A DNA stretch of 29,316 nt from CAIPBY01 sp041671305 (lineage in GTDB: Bacteria > Patescibacteriota > Patescibacteriia > 2-01-FULL-39-33), in the NCBI GenBank assembly GCA_041671305.1, contig JBAZBX010000013.1:1-29316 (forward strand). Reading direction: 5' to 3'. This document shows, piece by piece, positions 7,228 through 15,476 of this stretch (within the stretch, counting starts at the first letter, position 1; each line of letters opens with the position of its first letter). A program made the position numbers and the translations under genes. Below the pieces are notes generated by a model. It did not search any database. It had not been told where the DNA came from and worked only from the letters and a program-made list of their open reading frames with translations.

Positions 7228-8034
7228 ATGATTAAAATTTTGTTTTTATCAGATATAGTGGGCAAGATAGGCAGAAAGGCGGTTGTTGAATATCTGCCTA
7301 AGCTGATTAAGCAATACGAACCGGATTTGGTTATAGCCAATGCTGAGAATTTGGCTCATGGCATTGGATTTACCAATAGCACATTGGAAGAAATTAAGGA
7401 AGCGGGAGTGCATATTTGCACTTCAGGCAATCATGCTTGGAAAAAGGCGGGCAGTGATGAGATCCTCAATTTGAATAATCCGTATGTCATCAGACCGGCC
7501 AATTATCCATCCAAAAAATCAGGAAAGGGCTATAAAGCGATAGAAATTGGCAAAAATAACATCATTGTGGTAAACTTATTGGGAAAGGTGTATATTGATG
7601 AGGAAGAGGTGGACAGTCCCTTCAAGGTTATGGAGAGGATTCTCAAGAAGCTTGATAAACATGATATAGTTTTGGTAGATTTTCACGCCGAAGCCACTTC
7701 AGAAAAAACAGCTTTTGCTAATTATTTTGATGGACAGGTTTCTGCTGTGCTAGGAACACACACGCATGTACAGACGGCAGATGAAAGGATTTTAGAAAAA
7801 GGAACAGTTTTTATTACCGACGTTGGAATGACCGGATATTATGATTCCATAATTGGATCAGACAAAAATCAGATTTTTAATTTATTTCTGGGTCAGGGAA
7901 AAAGTTCCAAAAGGCATGATTTGCCGGACAAAGGAAAAGTTTTATTCAATGGCGCTTATTTGGAGATTAATGCTAAAACCGGCAAAGCGCATAAAATAGA
8001 AAGAATTTACAAAAGTTTCACAATTAATAAATAA
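7228..8034 (+). CDS. ymdB: YmdB-family metallophosphoesterase
   Basis: A 268-residue calcineurin-like phosphoesterase of the YmdB/TIGR00282 family. In Bacillus YmdB hydrolyses 2',3'-cyclic nucleotides and affects RNase Y-linked gene expression. Metal ligands are visible: Asp9 (FLSDIVGK), Glu40-Asn41 (NAEN), Asn68-His69 (SGNHAWK), His153 (VDFHAEATSEK) and His178/His180 (GTHTHVQTADE). Length matches the family. It lies 19 nt after rny on the same transcript, which supports a shared role in RNA turnover. The substrate in this organism is inferred only. Confidence 0.93.
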   Translation: MIKILFLSDIVGKIGRKAVVEYLPKLIKQYEPDLVIANAENLAHGIGFTNSTLEEIKEAGVHICTSGNHAWKKAGSDEILNLNNPYVIRPANYPSKKSGKGYKAIEIGKNNIIVVNLLGKVYIDEEEVDSPFKVMERILKKLDKHDIVLVDFHAEATSEKTAFANYFDGQVSAVLGTHTHVQTADERILEKGTVFITDVGMTGYYDSIIGSDKNQIFNLFLGQGKSSKRHDLPDKGKVLFNGAYLEINAKTGKAHKIERIYKSFTINK

Positions 8035-8049
8035 TTAACAATAATTAGT

Positions 8050-8055
8050 TATAAT
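8050..8055 (+). promoter_or_regulatory. Possible -10 element of HU gene
   Basis: TATAAT lies 21 nt upstream of the HU start. No convincing -35 box is seen at normal spacing. Confidence 0.3.
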
Positions 8056-8076
8056 AAATAATAAAAAAACAAATAT

Positions 8077-8391
8077 ATGAACAAAGCAGAATTATCAGAC
8101 AAGATTGCCGCTAAAGTCAATATTTCCAAAGCGCAAGCTGAGGAAGTTTTGAACGCTTTCACTCAAATAACCATGGAAACTATCAAGGCTGGCGGTGAAA
8201 TTACCCTGACCGGTTTTGGAACTTTTTCCGCTAGAGCCAGAAAAGGCAGAGAAGGCATAAATCCTCGCAATACTTCAGAAAAAATTACTATTCCTACTGT
8301 TTTGGTAGTTAAATTCAAAGCTGGAAAAAATTTGAAGGATTATCTAAAAGGCAGGGCAGAACTCAAGTCAGAACCGGAAAAAACTCAATAA
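8077..8391 (+). CDS. HU/IHF family DNA-binding protein
   Basis: A 104-residue histone-like protein that bends and compacts DNA as a dimer. The N-terminal helices (MNKAELSDKIAAKVNISKAQ) are typical, followed by GEITLTGFGTFSARARKGREG (a shortened statement of the saddle) and the DNA-inserting arm around GINPRNTSEKITIP, with Pro in the expected arm-tip position. Residues after about 90 (GRAELKSEPEKTQ) form a short charged tail beyond the usual ~90-residue HU. It could be expressed with ymdB or from a weak promoter of its own. A strong terminator follows. Confidence 0.93.
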   Translation: MNKAELSDKIAAKVNISKAQAEEVLNAFTQITMETIKAGGEITLTGFGTFSARARKGREGINPRNTSEKITIPTVLVVKFKAGKNLKDYLKGRAELKSEPEKTQ

Positions 8392-8400
8392 ATTTAATAA

Positions 8401-8428
8401 AACAATCCGCTCTAAGCGGGTTGTTTTT
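8401..8428 (+). terminator. Terminator of HU gene
   Basis: An 11-bp stem AACAATCCGCT / AGCGGGTTGTT with loop CTA and a T-run. It is almost the same sequence as the hairpin at 1042-1073. Confidence 0.9.
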
Positions 8429-8473
8429 CGTTTAAAATTTGTTCTGGTTGTATTCTGAGATAAGATTTCATTT

Positions 8474-8482
8474 TGATATAAT
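8474..8482 (+). promoter_or_regulatory. Extended -10 promoter of yvcK (leaderless)
   Basis: TGATATAAT is a perfect extended -10 element, with only a weak -35 (TTCTGA at 8453-8458). The predicted first transcribed base coincides with the A of the yvcK ATG at 8489. Confidence 0.65.
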
Positions 8483-8488
8483 TAATTT

Positions 8489-9448
8489 ATGAAAAAAATA
8501 ACTACAATCGGAGGAGGAACTGGTCAGTATGTTCTGTTGTCAGGACTTAAGGATGTAGAAGATGTTGAAATCACGGCCATAGTCTCTATGGTTGACAGCG
8601 GTGGAAGCACGGGTCGGTTGCGTGATGAACTGGGCGTTTTGCCTCCAGGGGATATTTTGAAATGCACCGTCGCCCTGTCTCCTTTTCAGGATGTGGCCAG
8701 AAGGATATTGCAGACGAAATTAAGCGGTTCTGATAAATTAAATGGTCATAATGCGGGCAATATGCTTTTGTCCATGCTTTCGCAGTATGCTGGCAACTTT
8801 CCTGAGGGCGTAAGGGCTCTAGGAGAGATTTTAAGCATCAAAGGGCGGGTTTTGCCAGTAACTATTGATAGAGCTACTCTGGTGGCGGAATTGACCAATG
8901 GAATTAGGTTGTACGGTGAATCCGCCATTGATATTCCACGTGGCGATCAGAGAGAAAAAATTAAGGAGGTATATCTAGTGCCTCATCATAGCGAGATTAT
9001 ATCAGTCTATGATCCGGTAATTGAAGCTATTGAAGAAGCTGACTATTTGATTATCGGCCCGGGTGACATTTATACAAGTATCATCCCTAATTTTTTGGTT
9101 CCGGGTGTTAAGGAAGCGATTAAAGATACCAAGGCCAAGCTCATTTATGTTACCAATGTAATGACAAAATATGGAGAAACAGACGGATTTACTCCTTTTG
9201 ACTTTCTGTGTACTATTGAGAATTATATCGGTAGAAATGTAGATTATGTAATTGTTAATAACCAAAAACCGCCAGAAGAAATTTTGAACCGTTATGGCGA
9301 ACAGAGAGCTTCTTTTGTTTTACTTAATGAGGAGCAAAGGGAAAAGATAAAGCCGAGATTGTTGATAGAAGAGGATTTGGTTGAGATTGGAGAAGTAATT
9401 CGGCATAATTCCATAAAGCTATCCAGTGTTATAAAAAATATATTTTAG
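8489..9448 (+). CDS. yvcK: YvcK/CofD-like gluconeogenesis factor
   Basis: A 319-residue protein of the UPF0052/YvcK family. The family has a 2-phospho-L-lactate transferase-like fold, binds UDP-sugars, and in Bacillus and Mycobacterium is needed for cell shape and wall synthesis on gluconeogenic carbon. Visible hallmarks are ITTIGGGTGQYVLLSGLK at the N-terminus, VSMVDSGGSTGRLRDE (33-48), LNGHNAGN and the central GPGDIYTSIIPNFLV. Length is typical. The mRNA is predicted to be leaderless. The next gene starts 1 nt after the stop. Confidence 0.93.
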   Translation: MKKITTIGGGTGQYVLLSGLKDVEDVEITAIVSMVDSGGSTGRLRDELGVLPPGDILKCTVALSPFQDVARRILQTKLSGSDKLNGHNAGNMLLSMLSQYAGNFPEGVRALGEILSIKGRVLPVTIDRATLVAELTNGIRLYGESAIDIPRGDQREKIKEVYLVPHHSEIISVYDPVIEAIEEADYLIIGPGDIYTSIIPNFLVPGVKEAIKDTKAKLIYVTNVMTKYGETDGFTPFDFLCTIENYIGRNVDYVIVNNQKPPEEILNRYGEQRASFVLLNEEQREKIKPRLLIEEDLVEIGEVIRHNSIKLSSVIKNIF

Positions 9449-9449
9449 T

Positions 9450-10040
9450 ATGTTGTATATCTTTGATTTTGATTATACCCTTTTTGATACGGCTAGGTTT
9501 AAAAAAGATTTCTATGCTTTGTTTGATGATTTGGTTTTTGATTCCAGTAATTTGAAAATAGATTATTTTAAAGAAAATAAAATTCATTATAATATTGAAG
9601 AGCATCTCAACTTATTGGGGCAAAATTTAAAGAATTATAATTATGCCCTAAAGGTTTTAAAAAGTTTTTTATCTGATTTGGGCGAGTATATTTTCCCTGG
9701 GGCGGAAAACATACTTATAAAATCAAAAAATGATAATCACAAATTGATTTTAATTTCTTGGGGAAATATGGCATGGCAGAAGGATAAGGTTTATGGATCG
9801 GGAATGGAAAAATTTTTTGAGAAAACATTATTTACTGATAGTTCCAAAAAAGAAGTACTGGAAAGTATAGACATAAGAGAAGGAGAAACGGTAATTATCA
9901 TCAACGATAATGTTCGTGAAAGCTTAGAGATGATGAAATATATAGATAATTGTAAATTGTTTTTAGTCCAAGGACCGTATTCTGAAAATGGTTACGGCAT
10001 AGCGAGCCATCAACTTGAAGAAATTATAGATTTTAAATAG
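9450..10040 (+). CDS. HAD-superfamily hydrolase
   Basis: A 196-residue haloacid-dehalogenase-type phosphatase. Motif I is DFDYTLFD with nucleophile Asp6 and acid/base Asp8. Motif II is the Ser103 of LISWGN, motif III a Lys at 133/134, and motif IV ends in IINDN (Asp153). The helical cap (about residues 15-80) lies between motifs I and II. The substrate is unknown. It begins 1 nt after yvcK and so is probably translated by coupling on the same mRNA. The family is clear but the subfamily is not. Confidence 0.8.
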   Translation: MLYIFDFDYTLFDTARFKKDFYALFDDLVFDSSNLKIDYFKENKIHYNIEEHLNLLGQNLKNYNYALKVLKSFLSDLGEYIFPGAENILIKSKNDNHKLILISWGNMAWQKDKVYGSGMEKFFEKTLFTDSSKKEVLESIDIREGETVIIINDNVRESLEMMKYIDNCKLFLVQGPYSENGYGIASHQLEEIIDFK

Positions 10041-10061
10041 TTTACATTATATATATAATAT

Positions 10062-10088
10062 AAAAGACCCTCGAAAGGGTCTTTTTTT
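10062..10088. terminator. Terminator after the HAD gene
   Basis: AGACCCT-CGAA-AGGGTCT, extended by A/T pairs, with a 7-T run on the plus strand. The minus strand has a 4-T run, so it may also end the tRNA-Arg/Lys transcript. Confidence 0.85.
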
Positions 10089-10100
10089 GTATTATATCTA

Positions 10101-10173
10101 TGGGATATGCAGGATTTGAACCTGCGACCGTTTGCTTAAGAGGCAACTGCTCTACCAACTGAGCTAATATCCC
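10101..10173 (-). tRNA. tRNA-Lys(CUU)
   Basis: On the minus strand the acceptor is GGGATAT/ATATCCC with discriminator A. The D-arm is GCTC-AGTTGGTA-GAGC, the anticodon loop CTCTTAA (anticodon CUU) and the T-arm GCAGG-TTCAAAT-CCTGC. The outermost anticodon-stem pair appears as G27/A43, a mismatch. No CCA is encoded. It lies 25 nt downstream of tRNA-Arg. Confidence 0.93.
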
Positions 10174-10198
10174 GCATTTATTGAATTATTTTAAATAT

Positions 10199-10272
10199 TG
10201 CACCCGGCAGGATTTGAACCCACAACCTACTGGTTCGAAGCCAGGCGCTCTATCCAGTTGAGCTACGGGTGC
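10199..10272 (-). tRNA. tRNA-Arg(UCG)
   Basis: The minus strand has acceptor GCACCCG/CGGGTGC, discriminator A, anticodon stem CCTGG/CCAGT (with a terminal wobble-type mismatch) around CTTCGAA (anticodon UCG), and a T-arm with TTCAAAT. No encoded CCA. Confidence 0.93.
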
Positions 10273-10281
10273 ATCCAAACT

Positions 10282-10309
10282 TATATATAAAATTATCATA
10301 AATTGTAAA
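10282..10309 (-). promoter_or_regulatory. Promoter of tRNA-Arg/tRNA-Lys
   Basis: On the minus strand, TTTACA (10309-10304), a 16-bp spacer and TATATA (10287-10282) place the start a few bases before the tRNA-Arg 5' end. The -35 box overlaps the T-run of the pilT terminator. Confidence 0.45.
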
Positions 10310-10344
10310 AAAAATCAACCCCGCTTTAGTCGGCAGAGTTGATT
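10307..10344 (-). terminator. Terminator of the rpmF-nusB-rnc-pilT operon
   Basis: On the minus strand, AATCAAC pairs with GTTGATT across a smaller inner stem, followed by eight T. Confidence 0.8.
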
Positions 10345-10357
10345 CGGCGGCATCTAT

Positions 10358-11389
10358 TTATATTCTGCCGGAAGAAATATTACTATCTAATACTGCCTTG
10401 GATATAGAGCCTTCTTTGTATAATTTTTGTAATGAATTGTCCATGCTGATCATACCGTCTTTGGAACTGGTTTGTATGGCTGTTTTTATTTGTGATACTT
10501 TATTTTCTCTGATTAAGTTGGACACGGCAGGATCATTGATAAGGACTTCTCTAGCCGCTACTCTGCCTCCGCCTTCTCTGGGCAGAAGTTTTTGGGCGAT
10601 GATGCCTTTCAGTGTCATAGATACTTGCATTCGTACTTGATTTTGCTGATGCGGAGGAAAAATATCAATTATTCTGTCTATGGTTTGTGAAGCGCTGTAA
10701 GTATGTAAGGTGGCAAAAACCAAATGTCCGGTTTCAGCCAAAGTAATGGTGGTGGCAATAGTATCTAAGTCTCTCATTTCTCCTACCATAATTACATTTG
10801 GGTCTTGTCTTAGGGCATGAACTAGGCCGTTTTGGAAGCTGGTCATATCTGTGCCTAATTGTCTCTGTCTGATGATGCTTTTGTTGGGGGTAAAAATAAA
10901 TTCAATTGGGTCTTCCAGGGTGATTATATTGAGGCTTCTGCTTTGATTGATATAGTCTATCATCGCGGCTAGCGAGGTGGATTTGCCACAGCCAGTAGGA
11001 CCAGTTACAAGAATTAGTCCGCCATCCATATTACAAAGATCAAAAGCGACCTGAGGCATATTGATATCTTCCATGGTGGGAATTTCTGGAGGAATGGTTC
11101 TAGCGGATAATCCCATGTTTCCTTTCTCAAAATGAAGATTAATCCTAAATCTTGATTTGTCCGAGGATTCATAAGCAAAATCAAGTTCCTTTTCCACGGC
11201 GAACTTTTTCTGCCTATTTTCGTCTATGACGCCTTTAATCATTAGTTCAATCTCTTTGGCGGATAGGGCTTTTTTGTCTAAGGGCTTTAACTGTCCATCA
11301 ACGCGCACATAAGGAGGTAATCCGGCCACTAAATGCAAATCAGAAGCGCCATTTTCTACCGCCTTGAGAAATAGATTCTCTAGAGTCAT
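10358..11389 (-). CDS. pilT: Type IV pilus retraction ATPase PilT
   Basis: A 343-residue hexameric ATPase that depolymerises type IV pili from the cytoplasmic side, driving twitching, adhesion or DNA uptake. An N-terminal PAS-like domain (1-100) precedes the RecA-like domain. That domain has Walker A GPTGCGKS (130-137), the Asp box around LEDPIEF, Walker B with Glu204 in VGEMRD, the His box around ATLHT (226-230), and the PilT-specific C-terminal motif seen here as AVSNLIRENK. Length is typical. It is the last gene of the rpmF operon, 15 nt after rnc. No pilin or assembly gene is in the window. Confidence 0.95.
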   Translation of the reverse strand: MTLENLFLKAVENGASDLHLVAGLPPYVRVDGQLKPLDKKALSAKEIELMIKGVIDENRQKKFAVEKELDFAYESSDKSRFRINLHFEKGNMGLSARTIPPEIPTMEDINMPQVAFDLCNMDGGLILVTGPTGCGKSTSLAAMIDYINQSRSLNIITLEDPIEFIFTPNKSIIRQRQLGTDMTSFQNGLVHALRQDPNVIMVGEMRDLDTIATTITLAETGHLVFATLHTYSASQTIDRIIDIFPPHQQNQVRMQVSMTLKGIIAQKLLPREGGGRVAAREVLINDPAVSNLIRENKVSQIKTAIQTSSKDGMISMDNSLQKLYKEGSISKAVLDSNISSGRI

Positions 11390-11404
11390 ATTTTTGAAAT
11401 TTAA

Positions 11405-12097
11405 TTATTTCCAGTCTTTTTTGATGAGGGCATTTTTGGCAGCATCTGTTTGCGCTTCTTGCTTGCTTGATCCAACTCCCGTGGAAACTAAGTCATCGCT
11501 TAGATATACACCTACTTTGAAAACTTTGTCATGGTCGGGACCGATTGAACTTATGACTTTATATGATGGAGTAATGCCTAGTTTTTCTTGAGCTTTTTCC
11601 TGGAAAAAACTTTTGGCATCAATATATAATTTTTTATCAATAATTTCTTCAAGTTTAGAAAGAACTTTGTCTTGGATAAATTTTGTGGCCATATCCATTC
11701 CTTGATCTAGATAGATGGAGCCAATAATAGCTTCCAAGGCATTGGCCAGAATATATTGTCTGGCTTTGGAATTTTTATCTTGAGATTCTCCCTTGCTCAA
11801 AAACATAAAAGGCTCTATGTCTAAGTGTTGGGCAATATTGGAAAGGGAAACGCCATTGACGAGTGATGCGCGCCAATTAGTGAGTTCTCCCTCGGGATTG
11901 GGATAGTGATTATAAAGATATTCGGTTACCGCCAATTCCAAAACGGCGTCACCTAGAAATTCCAGTCGCTCATTGTGATCCAATCGAAAATCAGGATGTT
12001 CATTGAGATATGATCTATGGACAATCGCTTGAGTCAACAAATCAAGGTTGTTGAATTTAACACCAAGATTTTTTTCTAATTTAGTTAGCTCCTTCAT
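11405..12097 (-). CDS. rnc: Ribonuclease III
   Basis: A 230-residue double-strand-specific endoribonuclease that releases 16S and 23S precursors and processes structured mRNAs. The signature ERLEFLGDAVLEL is at 43-55, the second acidic cluster lies around NALEAIIGSIYLDQG, and a C-terminal dsRNA-binding domain (about 155-228) ends with the GSSKQEAQTDAAKNAL helix. Length is normal. The start overlaps the end of nusB by 17 nt, so translation is probably coupled. Its neighbour NusB acts on rRNA transcription, fitting an rRNA-synthesis operon. Confidence 0.97.
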   Translation of the reverse strand: MKELTKLEKNLGVKFNNLDLLTQAIVHRSYLNEHPDFRLDHNERLEFLGDAVLELAVTEYLYNHYPNPEGELTNWRASLVNGVSLSNIAQHLDIEPFMFLSKGESQDKNSKARQYILANALEAIIGSIYLDQGMDMATKFIQDKVLSKLEEIIDKKLYIDAKSFFQEKAQEKLGITPSYKVISSIGPDHDKVFKVGVYLSDDLVSTGVGSSKQEAQTDAAKNALIKKDWK

Positions 12098-12566
12098 TTT
12101 CTTTTCCTTCCTCTGTGGCTTCGTTTTCCTCAGCCATTTTTTTATCTATTTCTTTTTCTCCCATCTCTTTGTAGACTGCGCCCAAGACGCCGTTTACAAA
12201 TTTTCCAGATGATTCCCCGCCAAAAGTTTTGGCCAATTCAATAGCTTCATTGATGGCGACTTTTGCTGGTATATTATCATCGTATTTTAATTCAAAAGTT
12301 CCAATCCTGAGGACATTCCTGTCTACAATAGTAATCTGGTCTAAAGGCCATTCAGGGGCAAATTTGGTTATGAGGCCATCTATTTCTTGAATATGGTCCG
12401 TCACTCCGCAGGCTAAATGTTCAATAAATCCGCCGTCATCAAATTCTGGAGCAAACTCTAGTTTGTTCTGCTTATATACCTCACCGATATCATCTTTTTG
12501 ACCATTAAAATCCCATTGATAAAGGCTTTGTACGGCGATAGTTCTTGCTAGGTGCCTATTGGACAT
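12081..12566 (-). CDS. nusB: Transcription antitermination factor NusB
   Basis: A 161-residue all-helical protein that binds boxA RNA with S10 and helps RNA polymerase read through rRNA operons. The N-terminus MSNRHLARTIAVQSLYQWDF is the family's arginine-rich RNA-binding helix. Later segments include WPLDQITIVDRNVLRIGTFEL and VAINEAIELAKTFGGESSGKFVNGVLG. The frame is open for 53 more codons upstream, but that part lies inside rpmF and has no NusB similarity, so I place the start at 12566. The last ~20 residues are a Glu-rich tail. It starts 14 nt after rpmF and overlaps rnc by 17 nt. Confidence 0.95.
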   Translation of the reverse strand: MSNRHLARTIAVQSLYQWDFNGQKDDIGEVYKQNKLEFAPEFDDGGFIEHLACGVTDHIQEIDGLITKFAPEWPLDQITIVDRNVLRIGTFELKYDDNIPAKVAINEAIELAKTFGGESSGKFVNGVLGAVYKEMGEKEIDKKMAEENEATEEGKENEGAN

Positions 12567-12580
12567 AGCCGAAAATTTAG

Positions 12581-12850
12581 TTATTTGGAAGACTTCTTTT
12601 CTGTTTTTTTGGACTCTTTGGCCTTGGTCGCTTCTTTTCTTTCTTGGGCTTTTTGTTTGACTGTTTTTTCTTTTGTCTTGATAATAATTACTTGTCTGCC
12701 TTTGTAGGTACCGCAGAAACCGCAAGCAGTGTGTGACAAAGAGGCTTTACCGCATTTGGGGCATTTTACGAGAGCTTTTTTGTCCAAGGCAAAGTGGGAT
12801 GCTCTGTCCCTTTTTGAAGTTTTAGTTCTTCTTTTGCTGGGTAATCCCAT
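12581..12850 (-). CDS. rpmF: 50S ribosomal protein L32 (extended)
   Basis: An 89-residue L32. The conserved core is MGLPSKRRTKTSKRDRASHF at the N-terminus, then a zinc-ribbon pair Cys30-x2-Cys33 ... Cys43-x2-Cys46. Most L32 proteins have about 57-65 residues. Here about 30 extra residues rich in Lys, Glu and Ala form a C-terminal tail, perhaps an added rRNA contact. It is the first gene of the operon with nusB, rnc and pilT, and is preceded by an extended -10 promoter. Confidence 0.93.
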   Translation of the reverse strand: MGLPSKRRTKTSKRDRASHFALDKKALVKCPKCGKASLSHTACGFCGTYKGRQVIIIKTKEKTVKQKAQERKEATKAKESKKTEKKSSK

Positions 12851-12887
12851 AGATTTAGCTTAAATTTATTATTTAACAATTGAATTA

Positions 12888-12916
12888 ATTTTAACAGGAA
12901 TTAAGGTAAAAAGCAA
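12888..12916 (-). promoter_or_regulatory. Promoter of the rpmF operon
   Basis: On the minus strand, TTGCTT (12916-12911), 17 bp, TAAAAT (12893-12888), preceded by TGT, giving an extended -10. Predicted leader of about 30 nt. Confidence 0.6.
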
Positions 12917-12927
12917 GGCCTTTCAGA

Positions 12928-13887
12928 CTATTTTGTTTTTAACTTTTTGATGAATTCAGTCATGGGGTTAGGAATTTCGCTGGTAAATTCCCATTTCTTT
13001 TCATTTAAATCAATAAATGATAAATAACTGGCATGCAGAAATATCCTTTCTGCCTCGGCTAGTTTTACTCTTTTATTCTTGTAAATTGGGTCTCCAACGA
13101 TGGGATTACCATAAGCGAGCATATGTACTCTGATTTGGTGGGTTCTGCCTGTAAGGATTTGGACTTCCAAAAGGGTATAGTTCTTGAATTTTTTAATTAC
13201 ATTGAATATGGTATGAGCTTTTTTGTCTTCGGGAGTTTCAATTTTTGGTTTAGCCGCAAATAACCCTTTTTTGTTGACTGATCTGCTGATGGGGAAAGTT
13301 ATCTCGTCTTCATCTTTCCATATTTCTCCATAAACCAAAGCAGTATATTTTTTTGTGATATCTCTTAACTTAAATAATCGTTTGAAGTAATCAAAGGATT
13401 TTTGTGATTTAGGAATTAGCATCAGGCCGGAAACATCCTTGTCTAATCTATGCACAATAGCTGGTCTTTGCGGATCTTCGCCTATATTTCTGAGTTTGGG
13501 GTATTTTTCCAATAGCCAGTCCACCAAAGTATTGGTTTCAATTTTGGAAGTTGGATGAACGAGGAGTCCGGATGGTTTTTCAATTATCAAAAAGTCAGGT
13601 TCATCAGAAACTATTTTTATTTTTTCAAATATTTTTTTATTACTGGTACTTGGAAGCTTCTTTTTTTCTTCCTTTTCCGGCAAAGGAGATTTTTCGGATA
13701 TTTTAATTACATCGCCAACTTTGAGAAATTGATGAACGGTCGCTTTTTTGTGATTAATCAAAACTAAACCGCTCAAGATTAATTTTTTAATCTGAGTGCG
13801 AGTTGTATCTGACATTTGTTCGGTTAGAAATTTATCCAAGCGCTGGTCTCTGTTTTCTTCTGTTACATTTATAATTTGTGGTTCCAT
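12928..13887 (-). CDS. RluD-family 23S rRNA pseudouridine synthase
   Basis: A 319-residue RluA/RluD-type enzyme that converts uridines of 23S rRNA to pseudouridine. An N-terminal S4 RNA-binding domain (about residues 8-70, QRLDKFLTEQ ... VLINHKKATVHQFLKVGD) is followed by the catalytic domain with HRLDKDVSG, whose Asp is the nucleophile, and the late motif GRTHQIRVHM. The start at 13887 aligns best with the family. In-frame ATGs at 13926 and 13953 would add 13 or 22 residues and overlap the cca stop. It follows cca by 25 nt with this start, so the two are co-transcribed. Which of the RluA-D positions it modifies is not decidable. Confidence 0.9.
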   Translation of the reverse strand: MEPQIINVTEENRDQRLDKFLTEQMSDTTRTQIKKLILSGLVLINHKKATVHQFLKVGDVIKISEKSPLPEKEEKKKLPSTSNKKIFEKIKIVSDEPDFLIIEKPSGLLVHPTSKIETNTLVDWLLEKYPKLRNIGEDPQRPAIVHRLDKDVSGLMLIPKSQKSFDYFKRLFKLRDITKKYTALVYGEIWKDEDEITFPISRSVNKKGLFAAKPKIETPEDKKAHTIFNVIKKFKNYTLLEVQILTGRTHQIRVHMLAYGNPIVGDPIYKNKRVKLAEAERIFLHASYLSFIDLNEKKWEFTSEIPNPMTEFIKKLKTK

Positions 13888-13912
13888 GTATTTATTTTTG
13901 TTTGTAATATGA

Positions 13913-15415
13913 TTATTTTTCTCCATGCAACATTCTTTTCCTTTCCTCGTCATAGAACTTTACATCCGGATGCATCTTTTTTAATTCTTCATCTGGTAAA
14001 TTGTTTAATTCAAAAGATTTTTTATTTAAATATTCTTTTTCATTTTTTTTGGGATCTTCCAGTGCTTCGCCAAGCAAGGCATTGAGAATTAATCCTACCT
14101 TTGGCCCTGGCTTGATATTCAATAATTCCATTAATTCCGTGCCATTAATTTTTAGCATTTTTGGTGTAATCGGATCCAGTTGGACTTCTTTGAATCTTCT
14201 TTCCAGTTGAATAAGTTTCCAGGGTTTGGCTTTTGGACGCCCCATTCCTAGTCGGTCGCAAATTCTGACATTAATAAAATCATCAATGTTTTCAGGGCCA
14301 AGACGATTTAGTAGTCTTCTTACTCCAGCATCACTAACCGTATCCAACGCATAGTAGAACATATGATATCTAACTAGATGAACAATATGATTTGTGATAT
14401 CAATCGGGAAATTCAGTCTTCTGAGGATTGATTTGGTGATTTTGGCTCCGGCAGAATCATGATTATAAAAAGTCGCATCTACACCCTCGCCTTCTTTGGT
14501 AATTGGTTTGCCGATGTCATGAAAAAGTGCAGCTAGCCTCACTTCTAATTTGAATTTTTTTTCTGCTCCTACGCCAAGCGCCCTGACGCTGTGCTCAAAA
14601 ATGTCATAGATGTGAGCTTTATTTTGACTCATGCCCACGCCTTTTTCTAATTCAGGAATTAATATTTTAAGTAGTCCTATTTCCTGCATTATTCTAATTC
14701 CTTGCTCTGCCCGATCAGACATAATTATTTTGATAAACTCCTCATAAATTCTTTCCTTGGAAATAGAAATAATTTTGTCGGCTTTTGATTTTATGGTGGC
14801 CAGAGTTTTTTCCTCTATCTCAAAATTAAGTTGGCAAGAAAATCTGATTGCTCTCATCATGCGAGTGTAATCTTCTTGGAATCTTTGCTTTGGATCGCCA
14901 ATTGCCCTGATAATTTTATCCTGCAAATCTTTTATTCCACCAAACTCATCAATAATTTTTTCATTTTTGAGATCATAAGCCAGAGCATTGATGGTAAAAT
15001 CCCTTCTTCCTAAGTCATCTTTAATTGGTAGGTCTTTATCGCTTTGAATCTCAAAATCTTTGTATCCTCCGGACATGCCAGCATGCTCTGTTCGTGGAAG
15101 GGCGATGTCAAAAGCCTCAATCTTTTCTTCTTTGTTCTCAGGTACGAATTTAAAAACGCCGAAACTTTTGCCGACCAGATTGACTTTGCCCTTTTGAGAG
15201 AGAAATTTTTCCAAATCGTTGACATCAACTTTGCTAATTACAAAATCAAAATCTTTCGTCTGTCTTTCCAGGATAATATCCCTGACAGCTCCGCCAACCA
15301 GATAAATATTGGCTTCTGGAAATTGTTTGATGATTTCAGTGACAAAACTAAAATAGGGAATTTTGGATATTCCTTTGTGCCACTTAATTAGTTTTTTTTC
15401 TGCTTCGTGAATCAT
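13913..15415 (-). CDS. cca: CCA-adding tRNA nucleotidyltransferase with HD domain
   Basis: A 500-residue class II nucleotidyltransferase that builds or repairs the tRNA 3' CCA end. The polymerase-beta-like head shows LVGGAVRD (39-46) and the metal-binding DFD (55-57). RRDFTINALAYDL (137-149) and EDYTRMMRAIRF (181-192) are the expected neck motifs. An HD domain follows with LFHDIGKP (298-304). The enzyme is needed because five of the six tRNA genes here lack an encoded CCA. The HD domain suggests extra phosphohydrolase activity. It has its own promoter 55 nt upstream and continues into rluD. A poly(A) polymerase role cannot be excluded by sequence. Confidence 0.92.
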   Translation of the reverse strand: MIHEAEKKLIKWHKGISKIPYFSFVTEIIKQFPEANIYLVGGAVRDIILERQTKDFDFVISKVDVNDLEKFLSQKGKVNLVGKSFGVFKFVPENKEEKIEAFDIALPRTEHAGMSGGYKDFEIQSDKDLPIKDDLGRRDFTINALAYDLKNEKIIDEFGGIKDLQDKIIRAIGDPKQRFQEDYTRMMRAIRFSCQLNFEIEEKTLATIKSKADKIISISKERIYEEFIKIIMSDRAEQGIRIMQEIGLLKILIPELEKGVGMSQNKAHIYDIFEHSVRALGVGAEKKFKLEVRLAALFHDIGKPITKEGEGVDATFYNHDSAGAKITKSILRRLNFPIDITNHIVHLVRYHMFYYALDTVSDAGVRRLLNRLGPENIDDFINVRICDRLGMGRPKAKPWKLIQLERRFKEVQLDPITPKMLKINGTELMELLNIKPGPKVGLILNALLGEALEDPKKNEKEYLNKKSFELNNLPDEELKKMHPDVKFYDEERKRMLHGEK

Positions 15416-15476
15416 ACTTATATTTTATCACAAAAACGCCCTAAACGCTTGTTTATTTTTGTTTTACCAGGTTTAA

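Noticed and set aside
12567..12725. A 53-codon upstream extension of nusB
   Set aside because: It lies within rpmF in another frame, and NusB homology begins at 12566.
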